Assembly: GCA_947495985.1 (NCBI GenBank)
Contig: CANMBD010000003.1
Location: 310,001-374,000, forward strand
Direction of reading: 5' to 3'
Length of the DNA: 64,000 bases
Origin: an uncultured Sphingomonadaceae bacterium
GTDB taxonomy: Bacteria > Pseudomonadota > Alphaproteobacteria > Sphingomonadales > Sphingomonadaceae
The notes under the pieces were generated by a model. It saw only the letters and a list, made by a program, of their open reading frames with translations, had not been told where the DNA came from and did not search any database. Below are positions 32,435 through 41,748 of this stretch, piece by piece (position 1 is the stretch's first letter; each line of letters starts with the position of its first letter). Position numbers and translations under genes: made by a program.

Positions 32435-34480
32435 GTGATTCGCAATTTTTTTTTGAGTTCTTTGGCTTTCTGCGTACCTGCGGGGGCAGCGGCACAAGAC
32501 GTTTCGGAAGGTGAAACCGATGATATTATCGTTGTGACCGGCGAGCGAACCGAACGCACACTTCAGGAAACTGCTTCGTCAGTCAGGGTTACGACACAGG
32601 AAGATCTGGACGCCTTTGCTGGACCAGACACGCTGGAACGCATTTTCAATCAGACGGCTAATGTGACAACCTCAGGCAATGGCAATCAAGGCCCGACTAT
32701 CCGCGGCTCTAATACCAGCGGCGTCTTGACCAGCCTTGAGAGTTTCTTTGGCGGTTCCCAACCTCGAACAACGATTCAAGTGGACGGCCGTCAATTGACG
32801 TTCAACGAATTTGTCTATTCCGGTGAATCTGCATGGGATATCGAGCGGGTAGAGATTTTCCGGGGACCGCAAACGACGACGCAAGGGCGCAACGCGATTG
32901 CAGGTGCCATTTTCATCGAAACGGCAAAGCCCAATCATGAGGAATTTGAAGGCCGGGTTCGCGCTATTGTCGGCAATCTCGACACCTATCAGGGGTCAGC
33001 AGTTGTTAGCGGTCCGATCGCTGACGGTCAGCTGGCCTTCCGCCTGTCTACCGATTATCGCGAACAGGAGAGCTTCGTCCGACCGCAAGACGTGGCCGAA
33101 GATATCGGCGCCGGGTTGCGCGATATTGAAACACTCAACTTGCGGGGAAAGCTTAGCATAAAGCCGCGAGCGGTACCCGAATTTGATGCCCTGATCACGG
33201 TCACCCATGCAGAAACGTCCCGCCCGCAAACCGATAGTGTCGACGCCCCTTTTGAAGCTCTGAACCGCTTCAATCCCGGCTTCTCAGTTTTCGAGACCAA
33301 TTCCGATGCGGTGATTGCGGCCTTTAATTATCGTGTCAGTGATATGTTTGGTTTGAGCAACACGACCAGCTATTCGGATGTCAGCGTTCAGCGTCTTGCT
33401 CCGTTGGGAACTGGCAACGCGGATATTCAATCCGATGAACTGACCAACGAACTGCTGGCCCGGTTTGGCTCGCAAGATTCGACAATCAGTGGGCTCGCAG
33501 GCTTCTACATTTCCAGGTTTGAAAGCGAAGAGACCCTTAATCTGAGCGGGTTTGGTATCGGCATTGGCGATTTTACTGACGAACGCGATAGTCTGGGTCT
33601 TTTCGCGGAGGCCAATATCGGCCTGTCAGAGAATCTCCACGCAAATATCGGTGGGCGCTGGCAACGCGACAGCCAGACGAGACAAGGTGGTTTCACTGGT
33701 GTCATTCCGATTGATTTTGACGAGAGCTTCGATGCTTTTCTGCCCAAATTTGAGCTGGCTTATGACGTGTCAGATGAAGTTCGCATCGGCCTGATTGCTG
33801 AACGGGGTTTCAACGCAGGTGGGTTTACTTTCAACTTTGATACATTCTCCGCAGAAACATTTGGGCAGGAAACCCTTTGGAATTACGAAGCGTTTTTCCG
33901 GGCACAACTGCTGGATCAACGACTGACCCTCAATGGTAATTTTTTCTACAGCGATATAAATGACCTCCAGATTGCGACGCTGGTGGTAATTGGTCCTGGA
34001 TTTTTTGCCAATGTGTTCAGTAACGCGCCCGAGGCGCGCTCCATTGGTGCGGAACTAGAAGTGCGCTTTGCTGTGAATGACCAGTTGAGTTTGCAGACTG
34101 GCATCGGGGTGACCGATACAAAATTCCAGAGCAATTCCAACGCCGGTGCGTTGATTGACGGGAATGAGTTTCAGCGATCACCGGGCTTGACAGCTGTTGG
34201 AGGCTTTGTCTGGGAACCGGCAAACGGTTTTGCACTGAGCGGGTTTGGCCGATACAGCGATGGCTATTTTAGTGATGATGCCAATCTCGCACTTAACAGC
34301 GTGGATAGTTACTTCGTCGCTGACTTTCAGGCCAGTTACGAATTTGAGGGGCTGCGCCTGTTTCTCGACCTTACCAATGTATTTGATGCTTTCTACGAAC
34401 TATCCGTCTTCGATGGCGGGTCGCTGGCCAGCGTTGGAGAACCACGCAAGATTAGCGTCGGCCTTGAATTCGCATTCTGA
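32435..34480 (+). CDS. TonB-dependent receptor, iron-regulated (siderophore type)
   Basis: The product has 681 residues from a GTG with GAGGGAG upstream. The signal peptide ends near AGAAAQ; the TonB-box and plug segment DDIIVVTGERTERTLQETASSVRV and WDIERVEIFRGPQTTTQGRNAIAGAIFIETAKP follow, then a beta barrel ending VGLEFAF. A Fur box in the promoter and a PepSY reductase-like gene directly downstream mark it as a ferric-siderophore receptor. It differs from the 10.87 and 44.7 kb receptors, which lack Fur boxes. Confidence 0.88.
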   Translation: MIRNFFLSSLAFCVPAGAAAQDVSEGETDDIIVVTGERTERTLQETASSVRVTTQEDLDAFAGPDTLERIFNQTANVTTSGNGNQGPTIRGSNTSGVLTSLESFFGGSQPRTTIQVDGRQLTFNEFVYSGESAWDIERVEIFRGPQTTTQGRNAIAGAIFIETAKPNHEEFEGRVRAIVGNLDTYQGSAVVSGPIADGQLAFRLSTDYREQESFVRPQDVAEDIGAGLRDIETLNLRGKLSIKPRAVPEFDALITVTHAETSRPQTDSVDAPFEALNRFNPGFSVFETNSDAVIAAFNYRVSDMFGLSNTTSYSDVSVQRLAPLGTGNADIQSDELTNELLARFGSQDSTISGLAGFYISRFESEETLNLSGFGIGIGDFTDERDSLGLFAEANIGLSENLHANIGGRWQRDSQTRQGGFTGVIPIDFDESFDAFLPKFELAYDVSDEVRIGLIAERGFNAGGFTFNFDTFSAETFGQETLWNYEAFFRAQLLDQRLTLNGNFFYSDINDLQIATLVVIGPGFFANVFSNAPEARSIGAELEVRFAVNDQLSLQTGIGVTDTKFQSNSNAGALIDGNEFQRSPGLTAVGGFVWEPANGFALSGFGRYSDGYFSDDANLALNSVDSYFVADFQASYEFEGLRLFLDLTNVFDAFYELSVFDGGSLASVGEPRKISVGLEFAF

Positions 34481-34502
34481 TGATCCCGAAGCATAAATTC
34501 TG

Positions 34503-35636
34503 ATGGCTAGGCAGTCTCCATTGAAGAAGATCAATGCGACCCTTCACGCTTGGGTTGGCGCAATAGCGTCAGTGTTCATATTGCTCGTGACAATTTCAGG
34601 AATGGCCATAGCCTTCTCTGGACAGCTCATGCACCTGGAGACCGGCGCGTTCCCTCATGTGGACCGAGGAGATACATCCGCAAATTCAAACCTGATAAAA
34701 ATGATCGCGGCGGCAAAGTCTGAAGCGGGTAAGACCTTTCTGCCGATTGGCTATCTTGGACCGAATGCCGAGATCGCAACCGACATTCCGATGATCTATG
34801 GCATGTCGGCACCACCGGATGCAGGAGGTGAGGTGCAGATTGTTAGCATCAATCCTGAGACCGGGGAGGCCATCACGTCTTTCTATCTAGATCGGACCTG
34901 GACCCATCTGCTAATCGATTTTCACTATGAGCTATTGGCCGGCGAGACCGGAGCAACTCTTGTGGCAATGTTGGGCCTATTATTGTCGATACTGGCACTG
35001 GTTGGCCTTTATCTATGGTGGCCCGTTCAGAGAGGGCTCTGGGTAAAAGCCAGGCAGCTAACGCTCAAAGGAAACTGGAATAGCAAATCATTCAGCCTGC
35101 ACAGTTTCTTTGGTTTTTGGTGTGCTCTGCTGATTGTCATCTGGGGGCTGACCGGAACCTACTGGTCCAAACCGGACTGGGGGCCTTCGATAATCAAACC
35201 CGACACTGACATTTTACCTGAAGCGATGGCGCGGAAAATGGAGAACGCATCGTGCAACGCCCATGTTTCAATCAATCAAGCAGCCGCCATCGCACTTAAG
35301 ACTTATCCAGGTAGACGGGTTCTTGAAGCGGAGTTTGCAGCGCCTTGGCAGCCTTATCATGTGATTTACCTTACTACGTCCCAGGATCTTGATAAACGCG
35401 ATGGCGACCGACGGGTCTGGGTTTCCAGTTCTTGCGCGGACATAATCCACAAAGAGAAAGTTTCGGGATTGGGGAAAATCGGTGCGGTCAATAATGCTGT
35501 TCATTCAGGCGAGGTATTTGGATCGCTACGGCAACCGGTCATAATGATTGTCGGCCTTGCATTGGTGTTGTTATCGATCACTGGGTTGATCATAGGGTTC
35601 AAGCGATATTTTCGAAGGAACGCTGATCTAGCCTAG
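34503..35636 (+). CDS. PepSY-domain membrane protein, possible ferric-siderophore reductase
   Basis: The product has 377 residues. Four main hydrophobic helices are seen near residues 13-38, 155-178, 199-221 and 345-367. Conserved His residues sit in LHAWVGA, IDFHYELLAG and LHSFFGFW, where this family may bind heme. The large loops face the periplasm. Family members work with siderophore receptors and are thought to reduce ferric complexes. The 22-nt gap after the receptor gene and the shared Fur box support one iron-uptake operon. Confidence 0.8.
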   Translation: MARQSPLKKINATLHAWVGAIASVFILLVTISGMAIAFSGQLMHLETGAFPHVDRGDTSANSNLIKMIAAAKSEAGKTFLPIGYLGPNAEIATDIPMIYGMSAPPDAGGEVQIVSINPETGEAITSFYLDRTWTHLLIDFHYELLAGETGATLVAMLGLLLSILALVGLYLWWPVQRGLWVKARQLTLKGNWNSKSFSLHSFFGFWCALLIVIWGLTGTYWSKPDWGPSIIKPDTDILPEAMARKMENASCNAHVSINQAAAIALKTYPGRRVLEAEFAAPWQPYHVIYLTTSQDLDKRDGDRRVWVSSSCADIIHKEKVSGLGKIGAVNNAVHSGEVFGSLRQPVIMIVGLALVLLSITGLIIGFKRYFRRNADLA

Positions 35637-36117
35637 TGTCCGTTGTGGGTGCAAAGCGGACATTAAACAACTACAGGTGGTTGTTCCAATTTCCATCCAA
35701 TTGTCGATGTTCGCACTGCTCGGTCGCAAGCGATATGTGAGCGACGCATTGGACAGTAAGGTGTGCGAGGTGATATGCTGGCATTCTGCGAAACGGCTGC
35801 CGTCGGAGCGTTCGTTATTCGGAGGAGGTGATTCATTGCGTTCAAGGCGGCACTATCTGTTCTTCGCAATGATGGGAGTGTTTTTCCTGGCGGTGGCAGT
35901 GGCGGGGTTCGGGTCGCAAGCAGAACGGCAGCTATCGAACGATCGCGATTGCAAAGCCGACATTCGGCTAACGGCCCACTTTCAGCCAGCGCTTGATGAC
36001 CGGCTTTAGGGTGGGGAGCGGTCCGTCTGCTATCAAACCTGCTCTACCAAACCTGCCATTGCGGTTGTATAAGTTGAAGCAGTACAGGATTCTTTAATCC
36101 AATCCGGAGGACACTCT
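35637..36117. other. Gene-free stretch with a truncated membrane-protein start
   Basis: No intact gene. From 35836 a TTG with a strong GGAGGAGGTG ribosome site opens a frame reading LRSRRHYLFFAMMGVFFLAVAVAGFG, a basic start and one hydrophobic helix, after which the sequence turns into low-quality reading to a stop near 36009. It looks like the 5' remnant of a membrane-protein gene cut by intergenic repeat-like DNA. GCGGACATTA near 35652 recurs near 37154, suggesting degraded copies of a short dispersed repeat. Confidence 0.35.
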
Positions 36118-37020
36118 TTGAGCCCAAATGACAGATTCACCGAGCTGGTGTCAGCGCATATTCCGGGCGCCGTGATCAGAGGCGCGAGTCCACTGGCTGG
36201 AGGGGTTTCTGCAGATACGACGCTAATCCACATTGAGATTTCAACCAGCAGTCTGCGTACGCTCGTCTTGCGGGAGCATGGCGACAATCATTGTGGACAC
36301 GAGGCGGCTCTTGAATTTCAGTTGCTCGAGCGTCTGCATTCGCTCGGAGTTACAGTCCCCAAACCTTTGGGTTTTGGTGGTGGCGACGGCGCGAACCAGC
36401 ACCCTTATGTTCTGCTGGAATATATTGAGGGATCAACCGATATGCCGTCGTCGATGGCCGAAGCACGCATCGCGGCTGCGGCTAACAAACTCATCTCGAT
36501 CCACGACCTCAAAACGGACTCGCTTCCAAAATTACCGCTTAGGTTCGACCCTCTCCCGGAGCTGCTAGACTTTCTTCCTGATGACGCGGAATGGGAAGAA
36601 TTGAGGTCGAACCTCTTGCGAATGAATTCGACCGCATTCACCGGGAAGGGTGTTTTGCTTCACGGAGATTACTGGCCTTCAAACATTGTCTGGGCAGATG
36701 GAAAGCTCGCGGGTGTCATCGATTGGGAAGATGCAGCAATAGGCGATCCGCTATCCGATGTCGCCTGTACATGTTTGGAGCTTCGATACATCCACGGCGA
36801 TTGGGGCGCGCATTGCTTCTTGAACGCCTATTCGACACAGCGCCGCGTTGATCCTTTCAGGTTGGCGTTATGGCAAGCCTATATGGCAGCAGCCGGAAAC
36901 CAAAATATGGGCGGGTGGGGTCTCGAACCATCGCGGGTGCAAGCTATGCGGAAAGTTGCTCTCGACAGCATTAGGGAAGCTGGCCACGTCATCGCAAATC
37001 ATGGCACTATATTTGGATAG
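36118..37020 (+). CDS. Aminoglycoside phosphotransferase/choline kinase-fold protein
   Basis: The product has 300 residues from a TTG with GGAGG well placed upstream. LLHGDYWPSNIVW is the catalytic loop (Asp as base, Asn as metal ligand) and VIDWEDAAIGDPLSDVA holds the second metal-binding Asp. The N-lobe shows LVLREHGDN and YVLLEYIEG. The fold phosphorylates small hydroxyl compounds such as antibiotics, choline, homoserine or macrolides. It stands alone between two degraded stretches. The substrate cannot be told, and a resistance role is only one possibility. Confidence 0.78.
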   Translation: MSPNDRFTELVSAHIPGAVIRGASPLAGGVSADTTLIHIEISTSSLRTLVLREHGDNHCGHEAALEFQLLERLHSLGVTVPKPLGFGGGDGANQHPYVLLEYIEGSTDMPSSMAEARIAAAANKLISIHDLKTDSLPKLPLRFDPLPELLDFLPDDAEWEELRSNLLRMNSTAFTGKGVLLHGDYWPSNIVWADGKLAGVIDWEDAAIGDPLSDVACTCLELRYIHGDWGAHCFLNAYSTQRRVDPFRLALWQAYMAAAGNQNMGGWGLEPSRVQAMRKVALDSIREAGHVIANHGTIFG

Positions 37021-37499
37021 GCATTATGCACTGCTGATAAGGAGCCCTAAGATTGCTTTTCGGAAGCACAGAACGCGGACATACCGTCGGCAATTGGGTC
37101 GGCAGCGGGACGGTAGCTTCTCTATCTCTAACGTCTGCTTTTGCGCCCATAGCGGACATTAGCGTTGTGACCGCAACAACCGGAAGGCGGCTTTTGGGTC
37201 GATTGCGCATGCTCAACATCTAATTGTTTGATCCCTTTTCACTAACGTGTCTTGGGTCTTGACCGTGGGCCAGTCATGGCGGATCGTGGCACCATGTCTA
37301 GCAATGTCTACCTCGACCAGAACGCTCGGGTGGCACTCGCGAAAGGTTCATGGGATACGCAAGCGGATCGCACCTCAACCATCTGGGTGAGAAGATAGTT
37401 TGGTAGCCGCAGGTTCCGTCCTTCTGCGGCTACCGTTCCAATTTCGAGCGTGTTATGCGCCACTGAGAATGTGCCATGCAGATCAACACGAGACGTGTA
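37021..37499. other. Gene-free stretch with repeat-like DNA
   Basis: No intact gene is supported. It contains CATAGCGGACATTAGCG around 37149-37165, sharing GCGGACATTA with the gap at 35.65 kb. A 34-codon frame from 37293 (starting MSSNVYLDQNARVALAKG) has no clear ribosome site and could be a fragment. The region directly precedes the broken ridA. Confidence 0.3.
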
Positions 37500-37888
37500 A
37501 TGAAACTGTACCAGTCGAATCCCGAAACCGTAGCCCCGCCGTTGGGTCGCTATTCCTGTGTCACGGTCATTCCAAAGCACTGAGATACTCTTTTTCTGGC
37601 GGGGCAGGTTGGCATAGACCCCGAAAGCAATGTCCCGAAGATGTGAATGACCAGCTGGCCGTTGCCTTCGACAATGTGCGCAGGATTTTGTTGGCGGAAG
37701 ACCTCGATCACACGGCACTAGTGAAGATCAATATCTGGCTCACCGAGACCATCGATCGCGCCTGGTATATCGAAGCCTGGAAGGCATGCTGCAACGGCGA
37801 GGAGCCCAGCGCCACCTTATATTACGTTCCTGCATTGTCGCTCCCGCAGTACAAAGTGGAGGTCGAAGCGATCGCGGCTAGGGCGTGA
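37500..37888 (+). pseudogene. Broken RidA/YjgF family gene
   Basis: Translation from the ATG at 37500 gives MKLYQSNPETVAPPLGRYS, an in-frame TGA after IPKH, then DTLFLAGQVGIDPESNV. After a frame change near 37640 it continues in another frame as PEDVNDQLAVAFDNVRRIL and on through PSATLYYVPALSLPQYKVEVEAIAARA. Joined, this is a full-length RidA-type protein of about 129 residues with one stop and one frameshift. RidA proteins deaminate reactive enamines and imines made by PLP enzymes. Sequencing error is the alternative to true decay. Confidence 0.75.
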
Positions 37889-38007
37889 GGACAGCACGGA
37901 TCGCGAAAGCCGCGTCGCTTGGCATAGTTAGGATGTCCGAACGCTTATGTGCAGCTTGACGAGAATTGCATAACTTTGCCCGCAATCAAGACAAGGTGAG
38001 TGGACAA

Positions 38008-38415
38008 ATGGATTTCAAGACAGTTGCAGGCGTTCAGGCGATGATCGAAACGACACCGATCCACCGGCTGCTGGCATTCACAGTGTTGGAAATGGACAAG
38101 GAAACCGGACAGTTTGCGATGTCCGCGCCGACAGGCAGGAACAGCGAAAGGTCTGATGGCGCGGGCCAGGCCCATGGCGGGGCCATTGCGACCCTGATCG
38201 ATTCCACTGCCACCTATGCCTGTTGCATCATGCTCGACAAGCCGGTCCCCACGGTAAACTTGCGGGTCGATTATTTGAGACCTGCGGGCGGGGACGAAAT
38301 GATCGCCGCAGCGATCGTTCGGCGGGCCGGGCGGACACTTGGCTCGGTCGATGTTGATGTCATGTCCGGGGGTAAGCTGGTGGCGATCGGCCGCGCCAAT
38401 CTGGCGCTGGGATAA
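38008..38415 (+). CDS. PaaI-type hotdog thioesterase
   Basis: The ATG at 38008 gives 135 residues; a TTG 14 codons earlier is also open. GAGQAHGGAIATLIDSTATYAC carries the HGG motif and the catalytic Asp of the PaaI family; PTVNLRVDYLRPAGG follows. Such enzymes hydrolyse aromatic or medium-chain acyl-CoA. It opens the plus-strand gene run to 44621, with a 159-bp gap before the VOC gene. It may rescue CoA from dead-end thioesters in this cluster. Confidence 0.8.
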   Translation: MDFKTVAGVQAMIETTPIHRLLAFTVLEMDKETGQFAMSAPTGRNSERSDGAGQAHGGAIATLIDSTATYACCIMLDKPVPTVNLRVDYLRPAGGDEMIAAAIVRRAGRTLGSVDVDVMSGGKLVAIGRANLALG

Positions 38416-38574
38416 GACCACATAGCGCGCGATCCAGCCTCGGCGCTGTTAGTATTAGCATCTGGTCAGACTTTTCCCGTCCGAAGCGGTTTTTGTGCAA
38501 TGCGACTCGTACAAGGTGTTCGCCCTAGTATGATGGTCGCGTTTTCGGCATTCTTGTGACTGTTCTAACAGGAG

Positions 38575-39486
38575 ATGATGGCCGTGATTCCAAACAAGAT
38601 TATCGAGGCGAAAAATTCCGCGAGCACACAGCGCTCGCTCGATCATTTCGTCAATGTCGCGAGCGACCTTGAGGTGTGCGGCGCAATGTATCGGCGTCTG
38701 GGCTTTCAGGTCATGCCGGTCATGGAACACGTCAGTATCGGCACGTCCAATATTTGCATCCAGTTCGAAGACACCTATCTCGAGCTGATCGGCGATATCG
38801 CCAAGTGCCGCGAGGCCCAACTCACCGATACGATGGAACGTTGGACCCGGTTTGGCGAGAACATCTTCTGGAAGACCGCGCTTACGTCGCAAAAGCTCGA
38901 AGATGACAAGTTTGTGCTTGATGAGGCGGGACTGGACACACAGGATATTCTCTCGGCCGCACGGCGCGTTCGCAAGATCGGTGGCGGATGGGATGTGACC
39001 GACAGCCGGTCGATGTATATCTTTCTCGAGCCGCATATCACCGGCTCCTTCTTCATCTCCGATCACCGCAAGCCCGAAGCGATCTGGATGCCCGACTATC
39101 AGGTGCACCTGAACGGTGCGATCCGGATTGCGGGCATCAGCTATATTGCGCGATCGGTCACGGAGGATCTCGACTATCATTCGACGATGTTTGGCGGCGC
39201 GCCAGCAGAGCAGGACAGCGATCGGGCTGTTTTTCACACTCCGCGCGGCGAGTTTTTGGAGATCGTGACGCCCGAAAAGGCTGCAACATGGCTGCCCGAC
39301 GCCGATCCCTTACAAGAAGGGCTGGCGATCCGGGGCGCTGCCTACACGATCGAGGTGGATTCGCTGCGCCAATGCCGTCTGGCGCTGCGAACCAGCGGTG
39401 TACCGCATAAGGAAATAGATGGTGCAGTGGTTACGCCTGCCGCGTTCGGCTGCGGCATGGCGATGCATTTTGTTGAGCGGCCGTAA
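38575..39486 (+). CDS. VOC superfamily (glyoxalase-like domain) protein
   Basis: The product has 303 residues. AGGAG overlaps the region just before two adjacent ATGs (38575, 38578), and a GTG at 38584 is better spaced, so the start is not certain. SLDHFVNVASDLEVCGAMYRRLGFQVMP, then DTYLELIGDI, match the first module; a second is at about 170-300. It is the same type as the 19.26 kb VOC protein. Its TAATG junction with the esterase gene means co-translation. Reaction unknown: it could be an isomerase, a lyase or a ring-cleaving enzyme. Confidence 0.7.
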   Translation: MMAVIPNKIIEAKNSASTQRSLDHFVNVASDLEVCGAMYRRLGFQVMPVMEHVSIGTSNICIQFEDTYLELIGDIAKCREAQLTDTMERWTRFGENIFWKTALTSQKLEDDKFVLDEAGLDTQDILSAARRVRKIGGGWDVTDSRSMYIFLEPHITGSFFISDHRKPEAIWMPDYQVHLNGAIRIAGISYIARSVTEDLDYHSTMFGGAPAEQDSDRAVFHTPRGEFLEIVTPEKAATWLPDADPLQEGLAIRGAAYTIEVDSLRQCRLALRTSGVPHKEIDGAVVTPAAFGCGMAMHFVERP

Positions 39487-40388
39487 TGAAGATACTGACT
39501 GATGACATAAGCAACACTATGCCGCAGACCCGCGTTCGGACGGTCCAACCGTCGAACATAGAGCGCAGGTTCATGGTGACCGTTTCCGTGCCTATAGGCG
39601 ACCCGCCTTCTCCAAAGGGCTGGCACGGGGTTCTGGCGACCGATGGCAATATCGCGTCAGGCACGATCAATCAGGCGGTCGTCTATCCGGCCATGGGCGG
39701 GGAGCTTCCCCAAGCCGTCGTGGTGACGATCGGCTATCCGATGGACAATCCCATTCCCTTCATGACCGCACGCAATCAGGATTTGACCCCGACCCCCTGG
39801 CCCGAATGGGACGAAGGCTATGGCAAGGTGCTTGGCATGCCAACCCCGCCATCGGGAGAGGCCGACGTGTTCCTCGATTTCCTCAGCGATCAATTGAAGC
39901 CCGCCATCGAAGAGGAATTCTCCGTCGATCCTGCGCAATGGTCGCTTGTCGGGCACTCGCTTGGTGGTCTGTTCGCCACCCATGCGCTGCTCAACCGGCC
40001 CAGCGAGTTTCGCCGCTATCTTGCTGTGGGCTCGTCTTATTGGTGGCGCGGCGGTGAGATTTTCAAGCAGGCCGAAGCCTTTGCCGTTCAAGCGGATGCA
40101 TCGGACATTGCCGCTTATATCGCCGCCGGGACAATCGAAACAGCCGATGGATTTGCCAAATCCTGGGAGCCACTGATGAAGCAGGCCGAATGGCAGGAAT
40201 ATATCGAGATAATGTGCGGCTTTCCCGAGATCGTCCGGGATAGCCAGCGTATGGTTGATCTGATCAATCAGCGCGGCGGCGTTTCCGCCACATTCGACAG
40301 CCTCGAAGCCGAAAGTCATGGCAGCGCCCCGCTCCCGGCGCTCAGCCGAGGCCTCCGCTGGCTCCATGCAAACAGTGCCGGAGAGTAG
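39486..40388 (+). CDS. Alpha/beta-hydrolase esterase (esterase D/Fes-like)
   Basis: The product has 300 residues. The nucleophile elbow VGHSLGGLFATHALL is clear; the region from AVVVTIGYPMD to RNQDLTPTPWPEWDEGYG resembles esterase D/enterochelin esterase-type proteins (PF00756), and EAESHGSAPLPAL holds the His. No signal peptide is seen, so it acts in the cytoplasm. It would hydrolyse an ester within the imported compound. It is tightly coupled to the VOC gene upstream and, with no gap, to the BAAT-type gene downstream. Confidence 0.8.
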   Translation: MKILTDDISNTMPQTRVRTVQPSNIERRFMVTVSVPIGDPPSPKGWHGVLATDGNIASGTINQAVVYPAMGGELPQAVVVTIGYPMDNPIPFMTARNQDLTPTPWPEWDEGYGKVLGMPTPPSGEADVFLDFLSDQLKPAIEEEFSVDPAQWSLVGHSLGGLFATHALLNRPSEFRRYLAVGSSYWWRGGEIFKQAEAFAVQADASDIAAYIAAGTIETADGFAKSWEPLMKQAEWQEYIEIMCGFPEIVRDSQRMVDLINQRGGVSATFDSLEAESHGSAPLPALSRGLRWLHANSAGE

Positions 40389-41732
40389 ATGATGTCACAA
40401 CCGCAAATCCTGTTATCCGCCAGTGAAACGCTGCTCACCGATCCGGTTGGCATTCAAGCGTTAGGTTTCTCTCCAGGTGAGCGTGTCCGCCTTTCGTCCG
40501 AACTGATCGATGATGCCGGTGTCGCATGGACCGCATATGGCGACTATGTCGCGGATGCCGATGGCATGATCGATGTCGATCGGTCGGCCTCGGAAAGTGG
40601 GACATTCGCTGGTGTCGATCCGGCCGGATTGTTCTGGTCGATGCAACCCGAAGGCGGGGCTGCCCCTGCCTTCATGGTGGATGGAAAGAATAAGGATCAC
40701 ATGCGTGGGCAGCCGCATGGCGATCCACTGGGGCTCCAGACGATCACCATTCGCGCGGCGGTGGGTGGCAAGCCAGTGTGCGAGAGCCAATTGCGACGCA
40801 AACGTCTATCCGACGATGTCGAAAGCTTCGATGTCGAAGTCGGCAGGCTGCGCGGCATTGCCTTTCGCCGGAAAGATCGCAGCAAGTCCAAGGGCGCGAT
40901 CATGAGTCTCACAGGCTCAGGCGGAGGTGTCGAACTGGGTTATGCGCCTGCATTGGCTTCGCAAGGGTACGACGTTTTCAGCCTTGCCTATTTTGCCTAT
41001 CCGGGCGTTCCCGACATGCTTTCCGACATAGATCTGGAGTATTTCGAGGAAGGCTTCGAGTGGATGAAGCGGGAATTCGGCGCTTCGAAATGCACCGTTC
41101 AGGGTGCATCGCGTGGAGGCGAGCTTAGCCTCGTCCTTGCCGCCTATCTACCGCATCATGTCAGCGGCGCCATTCCCATTGTGCCGATGTTCGTAACCAG
41201 CAGCGGATGGAATCACGAGACAGGGGAAACGGGTGAAACCAGTCCAAGCTGGACCTATCGCGGTGAAGACATCCCCTATGTCGCCTCGATGGATGACATG
41301 CCGATGGAGGAGATGCGCCGGATTGCCACAACGATGCCCAACGGCTTTCCCTATGCTCCCGAGTTTCGCAAGATTTTCGACCATGAACACGTCAAGCGCG
41401 ATCTCGCTATACCCATCGAGCGTGCCAATTGCCCGCTTCTCCTGATCTCCGGTACCGAGGATGAGATGTGGGATTGCAGCTGGGGTTCCGACATCGTCGT
41501 GAATCGCCTGGCGGCGAAGGATTATGCCCATTCCTACGAACATCTCGCACTGCGCGAGACGGGCCATGTGACTCCTTTGCCCAACACGATAACTACGTTC
41601 GTTCCGGCCATCTATCACACGCTGGCCGAAGTCCTGCTCGCTTGTGGCGGTACGCCGCAGGGGGCAGCGCGCAACAGTCGGCTGCAATGGGATGCGATAC
41701 TTGCGTATTATCAAGAGATTTTCGCCGAATAA
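40389..41732 (+). CDS. Acyl-CoA thioester hydrolase/BAAT-family protein
   Basis: The product has 447 residues. The N-terminal beta-sandwich domain (GIQALGFSPGERVRLSSELIDDAG, then SGTFAGVDPAGLFWSMQPE) and the C-terminal alpha/beta-hydrolase domain match the bile acid-CoA:amino acid N-acyltransferase and acyl-CoA thioesterase family. The nucleophile elbow is QGASRGGELSL with Ser, as in thioesterases, not the Cys of true N-acyltransferases. The acid is in ISGTEDEMWD and the His in RETGHVTPLP. It probably hydrolyses a bulky acyl-CoA. This family is uncommon in catabolic operons. Confidence 0.78.
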   Translation: MMSQPQILLSASETLLTDPVGIQALGFSPGERVRLSSELIDDAGVAWTAYGDYVADADGMIDVDRSASESGTFAGVDPAGLFWSMQPEGGAAPAFMVDGKNKDHMRGQPHGDPLGLQTITIRAAVGGKPVCESQLRRKRLSDDVESFDVEVGRLRGIAFRRKDRSKSKGAIMSLTGSGGGVELGYAPALASQGYDVFSLAYFAYPGVPDMLSDIDLEYFEEGFEWMKREFGASKCTVQGASRGGELSLVLAAYLPHHVSGAIPIVPMFVTSSGWNHETGETGETSPSWTYRGEDIPYVASMDDMPMEEMRRIATTMPNGFPYAPEFRKIFDHEHVKRDLAIPIERANCPLLLISGTEDEMWDCSWGSDIVVNRLAAKDYAHSYEHLALRETGHVTPLPNTITTFVPAIYHTLAEVLLACGGTPQGAARNSRLQWDAILAYYQEIFAE

Positions 41733-41748
41733 ATTTTGGAGATTACCA

